A DNA stretch of 64,000 nt from Macrolepiota albuminosa (lineage: Eukaryota; Basidiomycota; Agaricomycetes; Agaricales; Agaricaceae). The translations under genes and the position numbers were made by a program. The notes below the pieces were generated by a model that saw only the letters and a program-made list of their open reading frames with translations, was not told the origin of the DNA and did not search any database. The stretch lies in contig JAMWFC010000033.1 in assembly GCA_027475525.1 (NCBI GenBank), positions 62,001 through 126,000 of the forward strand. Direction: 5' to 3'. Positions 43,100 through 53,899 of the stretch are shown one piece after another (the stretch's first letter is position 1; the number at the start of each line of letters is the position of its first letter).

Positions 43100-44380
43100 C
43101 AGACGACATACCAGGTGCGAAAGCGAAATGATGAACATCGTCGACGTCCATGTCGTCGTCGTCCTCATGCTCGTAGAGAGCTGTAATTGCTCGTCATGGC
43201 CGAGATAAGTGGGAGCTTGACAGGTTGGGTGAACTGGTATGACGTGCCATAGTTCTACGAGACATACTGAGGATGGTGATATGCCGACGACAGGATGGGT
43301 GCGACATTTGGAAGGGGAGGGTACGGATTGGAGCTTGGTGAAGATGGGGAGATCGCTGGCGGTGGTGGTCTCTGAGTCAGCAAGAGAGCGCGTGGCAAAC
43401 TCGGGGAATGATTCGGTACTGAGTGAAGCACCTTGTGCAGAAATAATTTCAGAGCAGGCCGATGAACAGCACAGCTGTGTGTATGCAATGATGAGACGTT
43501 GACATTGGACTCGGAAAGTTTCTAAGTAAAGTCATCTTGTAAAGCAAATGGCTTACCTCATCATCAGTTACTCAGCAACGATAAGATAATCAATGAAATG
43601 AGTCATGGTCGCTACAGACTGTGACACATCCCAAAACGTGTCTTGTGTTCCTCCTTGCAAACTTACATTTCCTTCTTTGCCTTCATTCCAAAGCTTGTGG
43701 TGCATTAGTTGAAAGAAAATGGATGACACAGATTCAGTTTTGAATGCTTCCATCCGCGCTTCTGGTGTAAACTCGTAAGTAGCTCATCTCAATATAATCA
43801 CGTTCTTTTAGGTCATCTCCTAATGGTGTTCACTAGTATAGATGCCATTCTCTTCCCTTCTGATGGCAAGTAAAATAATTGTTGGTATTGAATGCATCTG
43901 TAACTTCCATGTCATTAGGTTGCCAGCCTTCGCTTGTGCAACTGATGATGAGGTAATCTATTTGCTTTCCAAGCGCATACAAGATGACTTTATTTAGGAA
44001 CCTTTTCAAGTCCAATGTCAATGTCTCATTATAGCACATACACAGCTGTGCTGTCGCAAATGCCTCATCCAGAGGTTTACATGAATTACGTGCGTCAAAT
44101 GCATCCCCACTAATGTTGTGTCAGTTTGTTATCTTTGGTGCACCTGACCGGACAAAAACGAATTTCATTTGTTTATCTTGTAACTTTGCTAAGCTACTTG
44201 TCCTTATGTGATCCAATACCACGAACTATGAGGTTGATCTTGGTGTTGAGGCAGCTTGAGGACTTGATCTTGCTCTTTTAGCATTACATAAGGTTGTCTT
44301 GCATCTTGTTGTCGTACATCTTTTTCGGCATATTCCGGTCTGGTTGCCAAAATCTATTAAGTAAGCAGAGATCGTTACGC
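43100..44380. other. Stretch without a recognised gene
   Basis: Contains short protein-like runs (for example an acidic minus-strand run near 43130-43200 next to the C2H2 relic) but nothing that I can assign. Confidence 0.4.
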
Positions 44381-44395
44381 ATATACATTCAAACT

Positions 44396-44530
44396 GTCCC
44401 AGTATTGATTGATTTTGGCCTCTCCTATGTCTTGAGCCTTGGTGAGGACAAAGCTGTAGATCTTTACGTGCTAGAACAAGCATTTTTATTAACACATCCA
44501 GATTCTGAACCGCTCTTTGCAGCTGTAGGA
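44396..44530 (+). pseudogene. BUD32/PRPK kinase C-terminal fragment
   Basis: The frame reads [20 protein letters not shown] followed by [18 protein letters not shown] and LFAAV. This is the DFG region and C-terminal helix of BUD32 (TP53-regulating kinase), the ATPase/kinase of the KEOPS complex needed for tRNA t6A. The N-lobe and the catalytic HGD loop are not found upstream, and the usual basic C-terminal tail is replaced by unrelated sequence, so it is an isolated gene fragment. Confidence 0.65.
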
Positions 44531-44926
44531 ATTGGGAAAAGAGGCATGCTATCAGTCGACGGCTAGATGATGGTACGACTGAACCGGAAACGTTGATGTT
44601 TTACGTTACATGGTAGGAAACGCAGCGTGGTGCGTTGAGAACAGGACTCCTCCGGAATATCCAGAATACATCCAATTCATCCATTCTCATTAAGTATCAA
44701 AATCCATACCCGCAGTTGTCAGTGTCCTGCAATGATTTAGTTTGTAGCTATGAGTTTCTTAACTTCTTGTTTACACTAATAAATGCAAGGGCAGTTTCGA
44801 GGACAGGTCTGTTTCGGTATCTCATGCATACATGAGAGTTATTAGCCTTGATCGCTATTTCTCGCTAAATAAGTCTTACCAATGTTTTATACAGTTTTCA
44901 GTTTTACAACAGAAGGCTTATACTAT

Positions 44927-45256
44927 GCCACCCCCGTAGTTCGGAGTACCCCTTGAGTCGGATGACACGATCTACTCCACCCAGAAATAATATGAGTCGG
45001 ACGCAAGCCGACGCGTCAACGAAAATTTCTGATTCCGCCTTGCCGTTGAATCGGCAACACCGACTGGACCATCCATCCACGACGGGAGACAACGACAACG
45101 CTGTTCCTGAACTTGAATCAAGTAGGAAACAAGTAAGAGTCATATACTTATCTATATCTCAAGTTTGGGACGTTCAACGTGGCTATTTGCTGCAAAACAT
45201 TTTCTTGTCCCAACTCAAAGGGGTACATACACGGTACTCCGAACCACGGGGGTGGC
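44927..45256. mobile_element. MITE of 330 bp with 24-bp terminal inverted repeats
   Basis: Ends GCCACCCCCGTAGTTCGGAG and, as complement, GCCACCCCCGTGGTTCGGAG; one mismatch in 24. The TSD is probably TAT (44924-44926 and 45257-45259). No transposase. An internal CCGCCTTGCCGTTGAATCGG block recurs in diverged form near 47619, suggesting another relic there. Confidence 0.75.
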
Positions 45257-45297
45257 TATTTCGAGTGTGCTGTGACATTCTTTACTATAATTGGCAG

Positions 45298-45625
45298 GCA
45301 CCTGTCACATTACGGTGCCTGATATACATGTACAAAGCCTGTCAAGAAGATCAAGTAAGTAGTACATGATGAAGAACGTTGAACAAGATAATTTTGTCCG
45401 GTGAGGCCCTTCATAGTTATCTGACATTATACTTATTTAGATTGCTGAAGGCCTTGGACATCACGCATGGAAATATTATGTCAGTAGATTAGTCTTTTAT
45501 TGCGCTTTAGGCTTTAGATGAACTCCTATTCACTAGCTTGTTGAGGCTCTCGATGGCATGAACCGCAAGTTCACAAACCCGTATATAATATTCTACCCAG
45601 TTATATCTGGAGATGGAATGCCTAT
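45298..45625 (+). pseudogene. Unrecognised spliced gene fragment
   Basis: Three pieces join across plausible introns: APVTLRCLIYMYKACQEDQ (ending GTAAGT), IAEGLGHHAWKYY (ending GTCAGT), and VEALDGMNRKFTNPYIIFYP followed by VISGDGMPINS. The last ends at the hAT-like fragment at 45627. I do not recognise the function, but exon spacing and composition look genuinely coding. Truncated on both sides. Confidence 0.4.
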
Positions 45626-45626
45626 T

Positions 45627-45714
45627 AACTCGTGTGAATAATGGTCTCGAAGGCCAGAGAGATAGTTACGTTTAGTTACAGGTGTAACTATCTCTCGGGG
45701 AATTATTCACCGAG
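45627..45714 (-). mobile_element. Partial hAT-like element
   Basis: Reverse complement of the left end of the element at 37236-37865 (CTCGGTGAATAATTCCCCGAG and the GAGAGATAGTTAC hairpin), lacking the terminal TAGGG. Confidence 0.8.
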
Positions 45715-45919
45715 GATCCATCCACTCGCGCTTCTTCTCATAGCTGCACTTCAAGCGCCTGCGCTGCTCATCGGTTCCGCTGAACACCTCAGCAGCAACT
45801 TAAATACATACAAGTGCACAAGCAAACCCTCAGTCACGTATACTTGGACTGAGGGTATGCTACTCTAGAATATGATAACACCATATTCTAGTCACAAAGT
45901 ATGGATGTATGACCGGTCA

Positions 45920-47368
45920 TTAAGTAGCCCTCTGGCCCATCAAGCTATTGCTGTAACAGTCACTGTAATATCGTCCACCGCCAATACCTAGTAGTAGATT
46001 CCATAATGTCAGTTCACCCAAAGGGAGATAGTAACCAAAAACATATTCTGTCAATCGTTCAAGTATACGCTCGCGACAAAATTTAGAATCAATAGCGATT
46101 TCAATCGCTTCGTAGATATGCGAGTTGCAAGTATGTTTCGCAGAGAGAGGATCCACGTCTTCAAATAAAGAAAGGTACTCATCGCGAAACTTTTGGAGGA
46201 CCTTAGGTGAATCTTCTTTCAGCTCTTCACGGGAGGGAACGTGAACCGACTGAGAGGCTGGCCCATCAATGTCATTAATTGGAGGGGTGTCTTCCTCCAT
46301 TTCAATGGCATCCTTATTGCGCTGAGGTGGTGAACTCTCATTACCGGAATCATCACTGCCGTCCTCTATGTAGGAACCCTCTTTATCCTGATCCCATGCA
46401 CGCGCCTCCCTCTGGCCAGGATATGTATACAGCATAGGATCCCAGTCTCGAGTAATCCACGAAGGATACCTGGCAAAGCCACCTTGTCGTGGACAAGTAC
46501 TTGCACCATCCCAATCAATCAGACCTGTGACGTGGCCCTCATCATCGACAAAAATATTTTGGTATGCAAAGTCGGGCATGGACAGCACAAACGGGGGACC
46601 ATCTAGTGATTGATCAGGCAAACCCCCTGCAAAAAGGCGTAACAGGGACAGGCAGGATTTCTGGTGCTCTTCAGATGTCACAGAGGCCTTGCTGGTAATG
46701 CCGTCCAGAAGGTACGCATGTACAGTGCTATACGGACCCCTCGAAATCATATTTTCTTCTTTTCCCCAGATCTCACCAACGGTAGAAAGCAGAGGACCCA
46801 CGACGTGAGAATCCGTCTTTGGGTCATAATCAAGACACCCAATGGCTGAGAATTCAAGATCCCGAAGCTGGATCATGCATGAAATGAGAGAACGGAAGAC
46901 GTTTTTGCGCCGTTCCTCCGTAAACCACTTGGGATCGAACCACAACTTAGAAAGTTGGGAACCCTCAACGCGATCTAAAATCATATACGGTCGGCCAAAG
47001 GCATTATTAACATCGACAGAGAAGTCGTGAATGAGAGGTATAGGGATGTTTGTGCGACTCTGAATGAGCTTCATGGTAATGATGTCCGACCGCAAACGTC
47101 TTTCCAACCAAGGGTTCCATTTGGTTCGAGGGGTACGAAATACCCAGTGGATATCATCTTCGAAGTCGACAAACCAGACCACATTATAAGAACCAGATTT
47201 GGGAAGGGAATTGACTGTGCACGTCACATCAATCGAGGTGGTGCGTTTGCGGGCAGCTGTTGCCAGGGACGCAATCGAGTTTAAATCGACCTGTTCAATA
47301 AAAGATGGGGTGGAGGAAGCTTCTGATGCACTCGATAGTGGGTCATGAGTCAGATGAACGTCTGACAT
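45920..47368 (-). CDS. Aminoglycoside-phosphotransferase (APH)-fold kinase-like protein
   Basis: 482 aa from the first in-frame ATG (MSDVHLTHDPLSS), single exon. Kinase landmarks: YNVVWFVDFEDDIHWVFR, the glycine-loop/lysine region, RPYMILDRVEGSQLSKLW in the hinge, SMPDFAYQNIFVDDEG as the catalytic loop and VTGLIDWDGAS as the metal-binding motif. APH-fold enzymes phosphorylate small molecules; many fungal members have unknown substrates. The usual catalytic loop H-x-D is here M-P-D, keeping Asp and Asn. An acidic linker (IEDGSDDSGNESS) is followed by a helical tail. No frame disruption. Substrate unknown. Confidence 0.75.
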   Translation of the reverse strand: MSDVHLTHDPLSSASEASSTPSFIEQVDLNSIASLATAARKRTTSIDVTCTVNSLPKSGSYNVVWFVDFEDDIHWVFRTPRTKWNPWLERRLRSDIITMKLIQSRTNIPIPLIHDFSVDVNNAFGRPYMILDRVEGSQLSKLWFDPKWFTEERRKNVFRSLISCMIQLRDLEFSAIGCLDYDPKTDSHVVGPLLSTVGEIWGKEENMISRGPYSTVHAYLLDGITSKASVTSEEHQKSCLSLLRLFAGGLPDQSLDGPPFVLSMPDFAYQNIFVDDEGHVTGLIDWDGASTCPRQGGFARYPSWITRDWDPMLYTYPGQREARAWDQDKEGSYIEDGSDDSGNESSPPQRNKDAIEMEEDTPPINDIDGPASQSVHVPSREELKEDSPKVLQKFRDEYLSLFEDVDPLSAKHTCNSHIYEAIEIAIDSKFCRERILERLTEYVFGYYLPLGELTLWNLLLGIGGGRYYSDCYSNSLMGQRAT

Positions 47369-48007
47369 TGAGAAGATTGAAGAGATAGGGCAAGGGCGGG
47401 AAGAACGAGAATAAGGCAAGGTGTATGAATGCGCGATCAACTGATTCCCCACGCGTGCGCCAGGTAGAGATCGAAACCCACTGTGAACCAGGAGCTTAGA
47501 GATCGAAGTGTGTGTACAGGCTGTACTATTCCCTCTGAGTCGGATGTCACAAAGGCATCACACCTTAGTAAGATGCTCAATTCACACTCCGCTGCACTGT
47601 AAAGAAGAGAATTTTATACTCCGCCTTGCCGCTGAATCGGCACGCGTGACAACTGCTTGACCATTCACCACCAAAGGACTCAGCAACGAGACCTTGTCTC
47701 ACCCCGGACTAAGTCGGAAACGCATCAGGTATGTTTTATTATGTTTCATGTCTTGTTTGAAGTACTTAGAATGGCTGGGTGTGGTAAAACATTGTTTTGT
47801 CCGACTCAGAGGGGACTCCGAGTGGAATAGTATGTATTAATAAGCAGTCGTTTCTATTGTCCTTGGATCGGGTAAATAGGTGTGGAGGGGGGTTGCCCCA
47901 AGGCTCAGTTCTAGTCACACGGTCTGACGCAGACATATCAACTCAGACCAAGGTTCCCACCCATATCGCCAACTGTGTGTATCTTTCGTATCCCCGATCT
48001 TATCGCT

Positions 48008-48323
48008 CGTACTTATCTATCTTCAAGTCTGGAACCACAAGCACTTCCTTGATCGTGCTGTTCGGCTCTGGCAACAGCTTGCTGCCTACTACAAGGACAA
48101 ACCCTGGATCGCAGGCTACAACCCCCTCAACAAGCCCACCGACCCCAAATGCACCTGGTCATCGCCTTCTGCGATCGCGTGCACAAATCCATTCATGTTG
48201 TCAATCCAGATCACATCATCTTCTTCCACGGTAATACCTTCACCTCCGATTTCTCCAACTTTGGCGATGCCCACGAGAAGTGGGGTCACACTGCATATTC
48301 TATTTATGATTACTATTCCTAGG
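48008..48323 (+). pseudogene. Glycoside hydrolase family 5 fragment with mutated acid/base
   Basis: One frame reads KHFLDRAVRLWQQLAAYYKD, then PWIAGYNPLNKPTDPK; a second frame continues CDRVHKSIHVVNPDHIIFFH and SNFGDAHEKWGHTAYSIYDY to a stop. This is the middle of a fungal GH5 cellulase-type enzyme. The catalytic acid/base Glu of the N-E-P motif is Lys (LNKP), and a frameshift separates the two parts. Clearly inactive. The remainder of the barrel is missing. Confidence 0.7.
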
Positions 48324-48567
48324 TTAACCTGCTGTTATTCGTCTCTACTAAGCATATTTCCCTGTCAAATCTGTGAGAATATTCTGCTCGTTATGTCTTG
48401 ACCGTTTTATCTTTTTGGTTTCCCAAGGCTGAGAAACAGAAGCTTGCACCTGTGGTATAAGTACAGCCCGAAATGCATGTTTGAAAGAAGAGAACGGTAT
48501 TAGCCCCTGCTGCAATGGCAGGCAGTACCAAAAAGTTCTGGTGAGTTGACCTAGATTTAGATAAGCT

Positions 48568-48780
48568 TTGCCCAACTTTGACCCCCACCGCAGCAAAATT
48601 TGCCGTGGAACTGCGAGAACCTGGAGTTGCTTCAATAAGCACATTTATGAGTGTGAGATCCATCCGGGATCCTACCGGATGTCGGGCGAAAAGTGCACCA
48701 CCTGCCGAGGCCTTCAGGAAGCGGAGGAGCGCAATGCTGCCAAGCAGGCAGCATCGTCGTCTAAGAAGGGGAAGAAGTAG
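48568..48780 (+). CDS. Small Cys-rich basic ORF
   Basis: 70 aa with CFNKHIYECEIHPGSYRMSG, then EKCTTCRGLQEAEERN, and a Lys-rich end (SSSKKGKK). The Cys spacing is reminiscent of small fungal proteins of unknown function with C..H..C..C patterns. The ATG follows an intron-like acceptor (CGCAG is slightly downstream), so it may be a last exon. Function unknown. Confidence 0.3.
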   Translation: MPNFDPHRSKICRGTARTWSCFNKHIYECEIHPGSYRMSGEKCTTCRGLQEAEERNAAKQAASSSKKGKK

Positions 48781-49537
48781 ATGCTTTCCATGTGAGTATT
48801 TGTCAGTCGGTTCACGTTCCCTCCCATGAAGAGCTGAAAGAAGATTCACCTACAGTTTCGCGATGAGCGTCTTTCTTTCTCTGAAGACGTGGATCCTTTT
48901 ACAAAGCCATTGAAATTACTATATACTTGAACGATTGACGGAATGTGTTTTTGGTATGTTTGTGTATGTAAAACAGTTTCAATCTGCACAATCAATTGAT
49001 TCTTGACAACCTCATCCACCCACTGCAACAACACTCCTTCTGCTACGGTTAAGTAGTGAGTTTCTCGTATGATTTGTTCTAACCGTTGTATACATTTCAA
49101 GAGCCGTATCGTACAGCACCAATAGCCCCAAGAATCTGGATAGACTACAAAAAACTAATGACTGATTCCTAGTCTAGTGTACACAATAGTTCGAGCGAGA
49201 AAGACATGTCGTCGTCACTGTCCTCTGGATTTACAGGCCGCTGCCCTTTTGAGCGCTTGACTCGGCTTCTCTTGGCCAGGTTTGTTTGAGTTTCGAACGT
49301 TGTTGCACACTCCAACTTGCGTTTGACAAGAAATAAATATCAGCCTTGAAATCAATTTTTTTAATCGCAAACATCCGGGACGCACTTCCACGCTGTCCCG
49401 GAAAAAATGTCAGCTGCTGCATGCTCCAATCCGTTGTATGAAAGCTTTGGTGACGTGCACACGGTAGCAGGATCGCTCTCAAGGGTGCTCGGCCTAACGG
49501 AAGGCAACGCGGCTTGAAGCGTCTTGAAAGCAGATTG

Positions 49538-49800
49538 GATCTCTTCATGAACGTGCCGCGCTGTGGGCCGATAAGCGCTCTTTTAGTTTTCAATTAGAAA
49601 TATAAAGAGCTCACCAAGGGTGCCACAGGCCTGCTGAACCGACTCCTTGACAATCTGTCCCAACGCGCTTGTCTTCGTCGTGAGAGCAGCTTGGATCTCT
49701 TCGTGAACGTGCCGCGCTATAGGCCGATAAGCGTTCTTTAAGTTTTCAATTAGAAACCCAAAGAGCTCACCAAGAGTGCCATGGGCCTGCTGAATCGACT
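49538..49800 (-). repeat. Coding-like tandem duplication, unit about 155 bp
   Basis: On the minus strand both units read a common helical protein block: QQAHGTLGELFGFLIEN / QQACGTLGELFIFLIEN followed by ...AYRPIARHVHEEIQ / AYRPTARHVHEEIQ. In the downstream unit a TTA (Leu) codon of the other unit is TAA, giving a stop. This looks like a degenerate repeat-containing gene fragment of unknown function (49450-49879). Confidence 0.6.
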
Positions 49801-50530
49801 CCTTGATGAACCATGGCCATCCCCCTGCTTTGTCTATGGCCATCGCCTTGCTTTGTTCACGGCCATATTTATATACCACGGACTAGGATAGAGTACCCTC
49901 AGTTGCGTTACACGTCTCTGAGGGTACGATAACATTCGCTTTACACTACTACAATTAACTGACTTGCTGTACCATAGACTTACACTTACGTGTATATTAT
50001 AGATAATAACTGCTGCTGCATAGTACGGATTCCAACATACCTTGGTCACATGTGTCCCCGGTTCGACGGGGTTATGACAGACCATAAACATACTCAAGAT
50101 CCGTCCATACTTTCTCTTCTATTTTGGAGCTGTAAATATTATATGTATGTATATATATACTTCCGGCCTTCGGATTGAGGTGGCGCGAGTCTAGTATCTC
50201 CATTCTTCGGGTCGTTAGTTCGAGAATCTTGTGTTCAAAGGCGTAACTAAGCATTGAGGGTGTTGATGTCTGCGATCAAGTCATGAAGCTTGAAGTTGCA
50301 TAACTGTAGACGGTGGTTGGTGTTCAAAATTAGTTTATTGAGTACTTGTAATAACCGTCAGATTCAGACAAAAGTAATTGCAAGATTAAGCTGGGTTCAG
50401 ATCGCCTCCGGCTGCTTAGATAAGCCCGGCAGAGAGGACCATAAACGTTAGCTATGAACGCGCAGATCGTGATGTCATATCCATTTTCACACGCTCAGCC
50501 TGTCACGAACCATTACAATTAAATCCAAGT

Positions 50531-52848
50531 ATGTCGTTCATGACCGGACAGGGATTAGCAACCAAGAGATTTCTCGAGCTGGATAGTGACGGTGAGGACG
50601 TTGAGAGCAGACCCAAGGTTAGCCCGCTCATCAGTCGATACGCGCGGAAAGGCTTATTCTTTGGCAGAAGCAAAGACAGGAAGAGGACGAGACAGACGAG
50701 GAAGAAGCCTATTCACGGTGTCATGCAGGGTATGATCTCAACAACGAGGATATCGTATGTTGTGACCCAGTCTGCATACCGTGCCCTATTTTAATGTCGC
50801 ATAGTGGAAGCCTCCAAAAGTTAATCCAGAGAAGATGGTATTTGACATCCCAGAAAACCCGGAACATCTCTTTACATCTAATGTATCGAGTTCCCACCCA
50901 AAACCTCGATTTCTTCAACTTGACTTTAGCAGTCCTTACCAGTACCCCTTTACAAAACTTGCTGAGTGGAAACCACTCGTACGATCTTTAATTGCTGGAT
51001 TTAATTTGTCCTCATGTTTTACAGAGACGTTTTATTGTCCCGCCACCTCCCCGTCTAATTTCATACTTCTTGCCGACCAAGTTGCGTCGTGGTAGTCGGC
51101 AACGTATCGTCCAGCCAATGAAGCAATTTACTTCGTTTAAACGTGCCCACGGATGTACCGTCTCAGCCATTTTTAGTCATTGGACAGATGTTGATTTCCT
51201 TTTAAAAATATAGCGATCAATCGTATCGAACAGTCGGGGCCTTGGGTTGCAATAGCCAGTGCCACCATTGGAGGACATGCCGACGACAACGTGATGGGTT
51301 CATATATCCTGTTCAGTTTCCATCCGAGTTCGCGCGCCCTTACATGATGCGTTACAGGTGACATCGACCCATATAACAGGGAGGGATCAATCATGGTGTG
51401 GAATGAGGAACCTGAAATACTTCCAGGGCATTTCCGCCTCAAAAGTATGCAAAGCGTCTCTGAGGCAGTGTCGTTACAGCCGTTCCAGAAATACTACACT
51501 GTAAATGACGTCAAGTTCGATCCATGCAGGTAAACTTCGTCCTCTTAAAGATTGCCTGTCTTATCTCAACGTTCTGATCCGTTTAGTTCTTCCCTTGTAT
51601 CTGCAGGGAATGACAAGACTGTGTATATATGGAGATTCGATGATGAAACAAATACTTACAAGAAGGATGACAAATTCTCGTGTAATCTTAATGTTTGTAT
51701 ACCCACATAGTCTCCAGCTGACCCCTTGCCCAGTCCCACATCAACCTATCAGTCTCGCGTTCCTCCCAGATAAATCTAGATCTGTCATTGCAGTTGCTGA
51801 AAAGTATGGTTAATCCTCTTTGTGATCGCTCAGGTCTAAGTTTGACGGGTCAGGTTTTTACACCTCTTCTTTAATATAACCAGTCGTCCCGTACAAATGC
51901 CGCCCCTCTCCCTTTCCGGTGGCAAAAAGAAAGATTTTTATATTGGCGCCATGAGATGGGGCTGTGACCCCACAGCAAATCATCTTTTTGCTTCATCGGA
52001 GCCCATAGACTCTGCAAAATCTGCGGGATACCATAAAGCAATTGATGCGGAACAATGGAAACCACTATATGCCTTTGATGAGACCGGTGCCGGAGATGAA
52101 ATTGCAGTCACAAACGATGGTACGTTCAATATGCCTTTGCTAGTCAGCTCTGAAATGGACTTTTAATAACCCTAGGTACAAGATTGGCTTTGATCACACG
52201 CAGAGAGGATCAAACCCACCCTGTGTGTATATACGACATTAGGCGCTCGGACCCCACAGCCATTGCTTGTATGGAACTGCCTTCCTTCCCTCCGGGTATG
52301 GAAGGTGAAGTCACTAGTGCAGCCTTTAGTCCAGACAACATCTATCTGGCACTCGGCCGTAACGACAACTGCACTCACGTCTTCGATTCGCGATTTTTTG
52401 ACAGACTCTTGTTTGAATACAAGCATCACGGTCCACCGCGGACTCATCCAGGTAACCATTCTCACGGTGTTGTGAAAGTTCAGTGGGTGGATGAGGATTC
52501 AGTACTTCCTTTTGGCCTTGTAACCGGCGGGAATGATGGTGAGCTAGTTGTGTTGAACTTCGTTCAAGCTTTTAACAGCGTCATGATTAGGATGCGTGCG
52601 CTTTTGGAATCCTCGGCAAGCTGACGGCAATCTCCGCAATGGTAGTATCCTCGCAGAGACCGATTCGGATGTGGCTACCTTTTCCATCGGGAACAGATAT
52701 AAAAGGGAACACCCCATTGTGGTGTACGTCGTCTTCGTCACATTTCTGGGCTTTGTCATTGCTCATGTACGCCCCCAGCGGTGATAGCTCTGGGGAAGTT
52801 AGAGTATTCGATTTTGCTCCTCAAGGCTACCATTCGGTATATCGATAG
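50531..52848 (+). CDS. WD40-repeat protein, multi-exon
   Basis: Coding pieces: an acidic start (MSFMTGQGLATKRFLELDSD, later QEEDETDEEEAYSRCHAGYD), WKPPKVNPEKMVFDIPENPE, EGSIMVWNEEPEILPGH, NDVKFDPCR, VSAGNDKTVYIWRFDD, ISLAFLPDKSRSVIAVAEK, TSAAFSPDNIYLALGRNDN, GGNDGCVRFWNPRQADG and GDSSGEVRVFDFAPQG to a stop. These are beta-propeller repeats with WD-like ends. Introns have normal borders, for example GTACGT...CCCCCAG near 52725-52775. The first exon requires a frame change near 50620-50690, so the start model is unsure and a frameshift is possible. A scaffold role is likely; partners unknown. Confidence 0.6.
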
Positions 52849-53099
52849 CTCGATCTTTTGCGCTATCTAATTCTTTTTGCCATGTGCTATTGAGCTTTGT
52901 TTTCCAATTTCGTCCGTTACATGTATTTGGGCTGCGACAAGAATTGTGGGAGAAATCGACCAGGCCAACACGCTGAGATTCATTGATTATATGTGTAGTT
53001 TAATTCGGGCGCACGATTGATGTGAGGCAGACTGTTTGAGAGGAGTGAGAATCGGATATTCAGTCGGTCGTGGTGTTTTGCGTGAGAAATGATGTATTT

Positions 53100-53890
53100 C
53101 TGAGTCCGGAGTTCCGAGCCGACCCCCCAAAAAGAGAGGCCGAGTACTCAAGCCATGGCAGTGAAGCCACGAAGAGCTGGAGGTTCGAAAGAGGCGACCT
53201 GAGTACGGGCCGAATGGAGGAGAAAGAGGTGTAGAATGCGGTTCAGATCGTTTTCCAGATAGAGTTTGTAGGCGTCGCTGCGCCACCGGCCTAGCAGCTG
53301 AATCTTGTAGTCCGAATATCCCGCAGCTGCAGCCTCCGATGCGGCCCCCTGCGGAAGCTATGCCCCGTGTATAGGTCGGGGTTGAAGCCTGCAAGAGCAA
53401 GAGGGCGTCGCGGATGCTTTTGACAAAGGTGTTGTATGATAGGGGTTTGCTGTGGTTGCTCGAATAGGGGTGCATCGAAGTTGCGGAAAATCTCTTTGAA
53501 CATGGCCTTGAGCGCGGCGATGGGGCAAGTGGGAAATCTGGGCGTGGCGGCGACGGTGATGGTGACGCCGTTGCGGAAGGGGTCTGTTTTGGGAGAGTGA
53601 CGCGCGAGTGGCGTCGTCGAAGCTGGGGAGTAACGCGACGCAGCCTCTTGAAAGGTTGAGGCTACGGTGTAGATGGCTGAGTGGCCAGGGTTGGCGCCAG
53701 GCTTGAGCTGAGTGAGGAGGGCTGTGAGGCTGAACTGGCCTCTGGCTGCGCTCTCCATGGTAACGCTTAATGCCGCGGAGGAGACGTTGAACGAGGGGGA
53801 ACTCGATAGCGTCAAATGAGAGGCCGGCATCGATGTGGAGGAATCTGACAGCAGCAAGGTAGGACTTCAGCTCGAACGGCCAATGCATGA
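53100..53890 (-). pseudogene. Tyrosine recombinase relic, a different family from the YR elements
   Basis: Minus-strand pieces in three frames: LKSYLAAVRFLHIDAGLS, FPLVQRLLRGIKRYHG, KTDPFRNGVTITVA, YTGHSFRRG, and GYSDYKIQLLGRWRSDAYKL with the tyrosine region following. This matches the Crypton/phage-integrase-like recombinases abundant in Agaricomycetes, not the HGHSYRIGG type of the two retroelements here. At least two frameshifts, and the middle part containing box I is missing or replaced. Confidence 0.65.
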
Positions 53891-53899
53891 TAATGCAGC

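Noticed and set aside
43239..43502. 87-aa plus-strand ORF
   Set aside because: No domain, no splice context and no paralogue; kept as intergenic.
44927..45369. Protein-coding gene starting MTRSTPPRNNM
   Set aside because: Its first part lies entirely within the MITE; composition and position argue for a chance frame.
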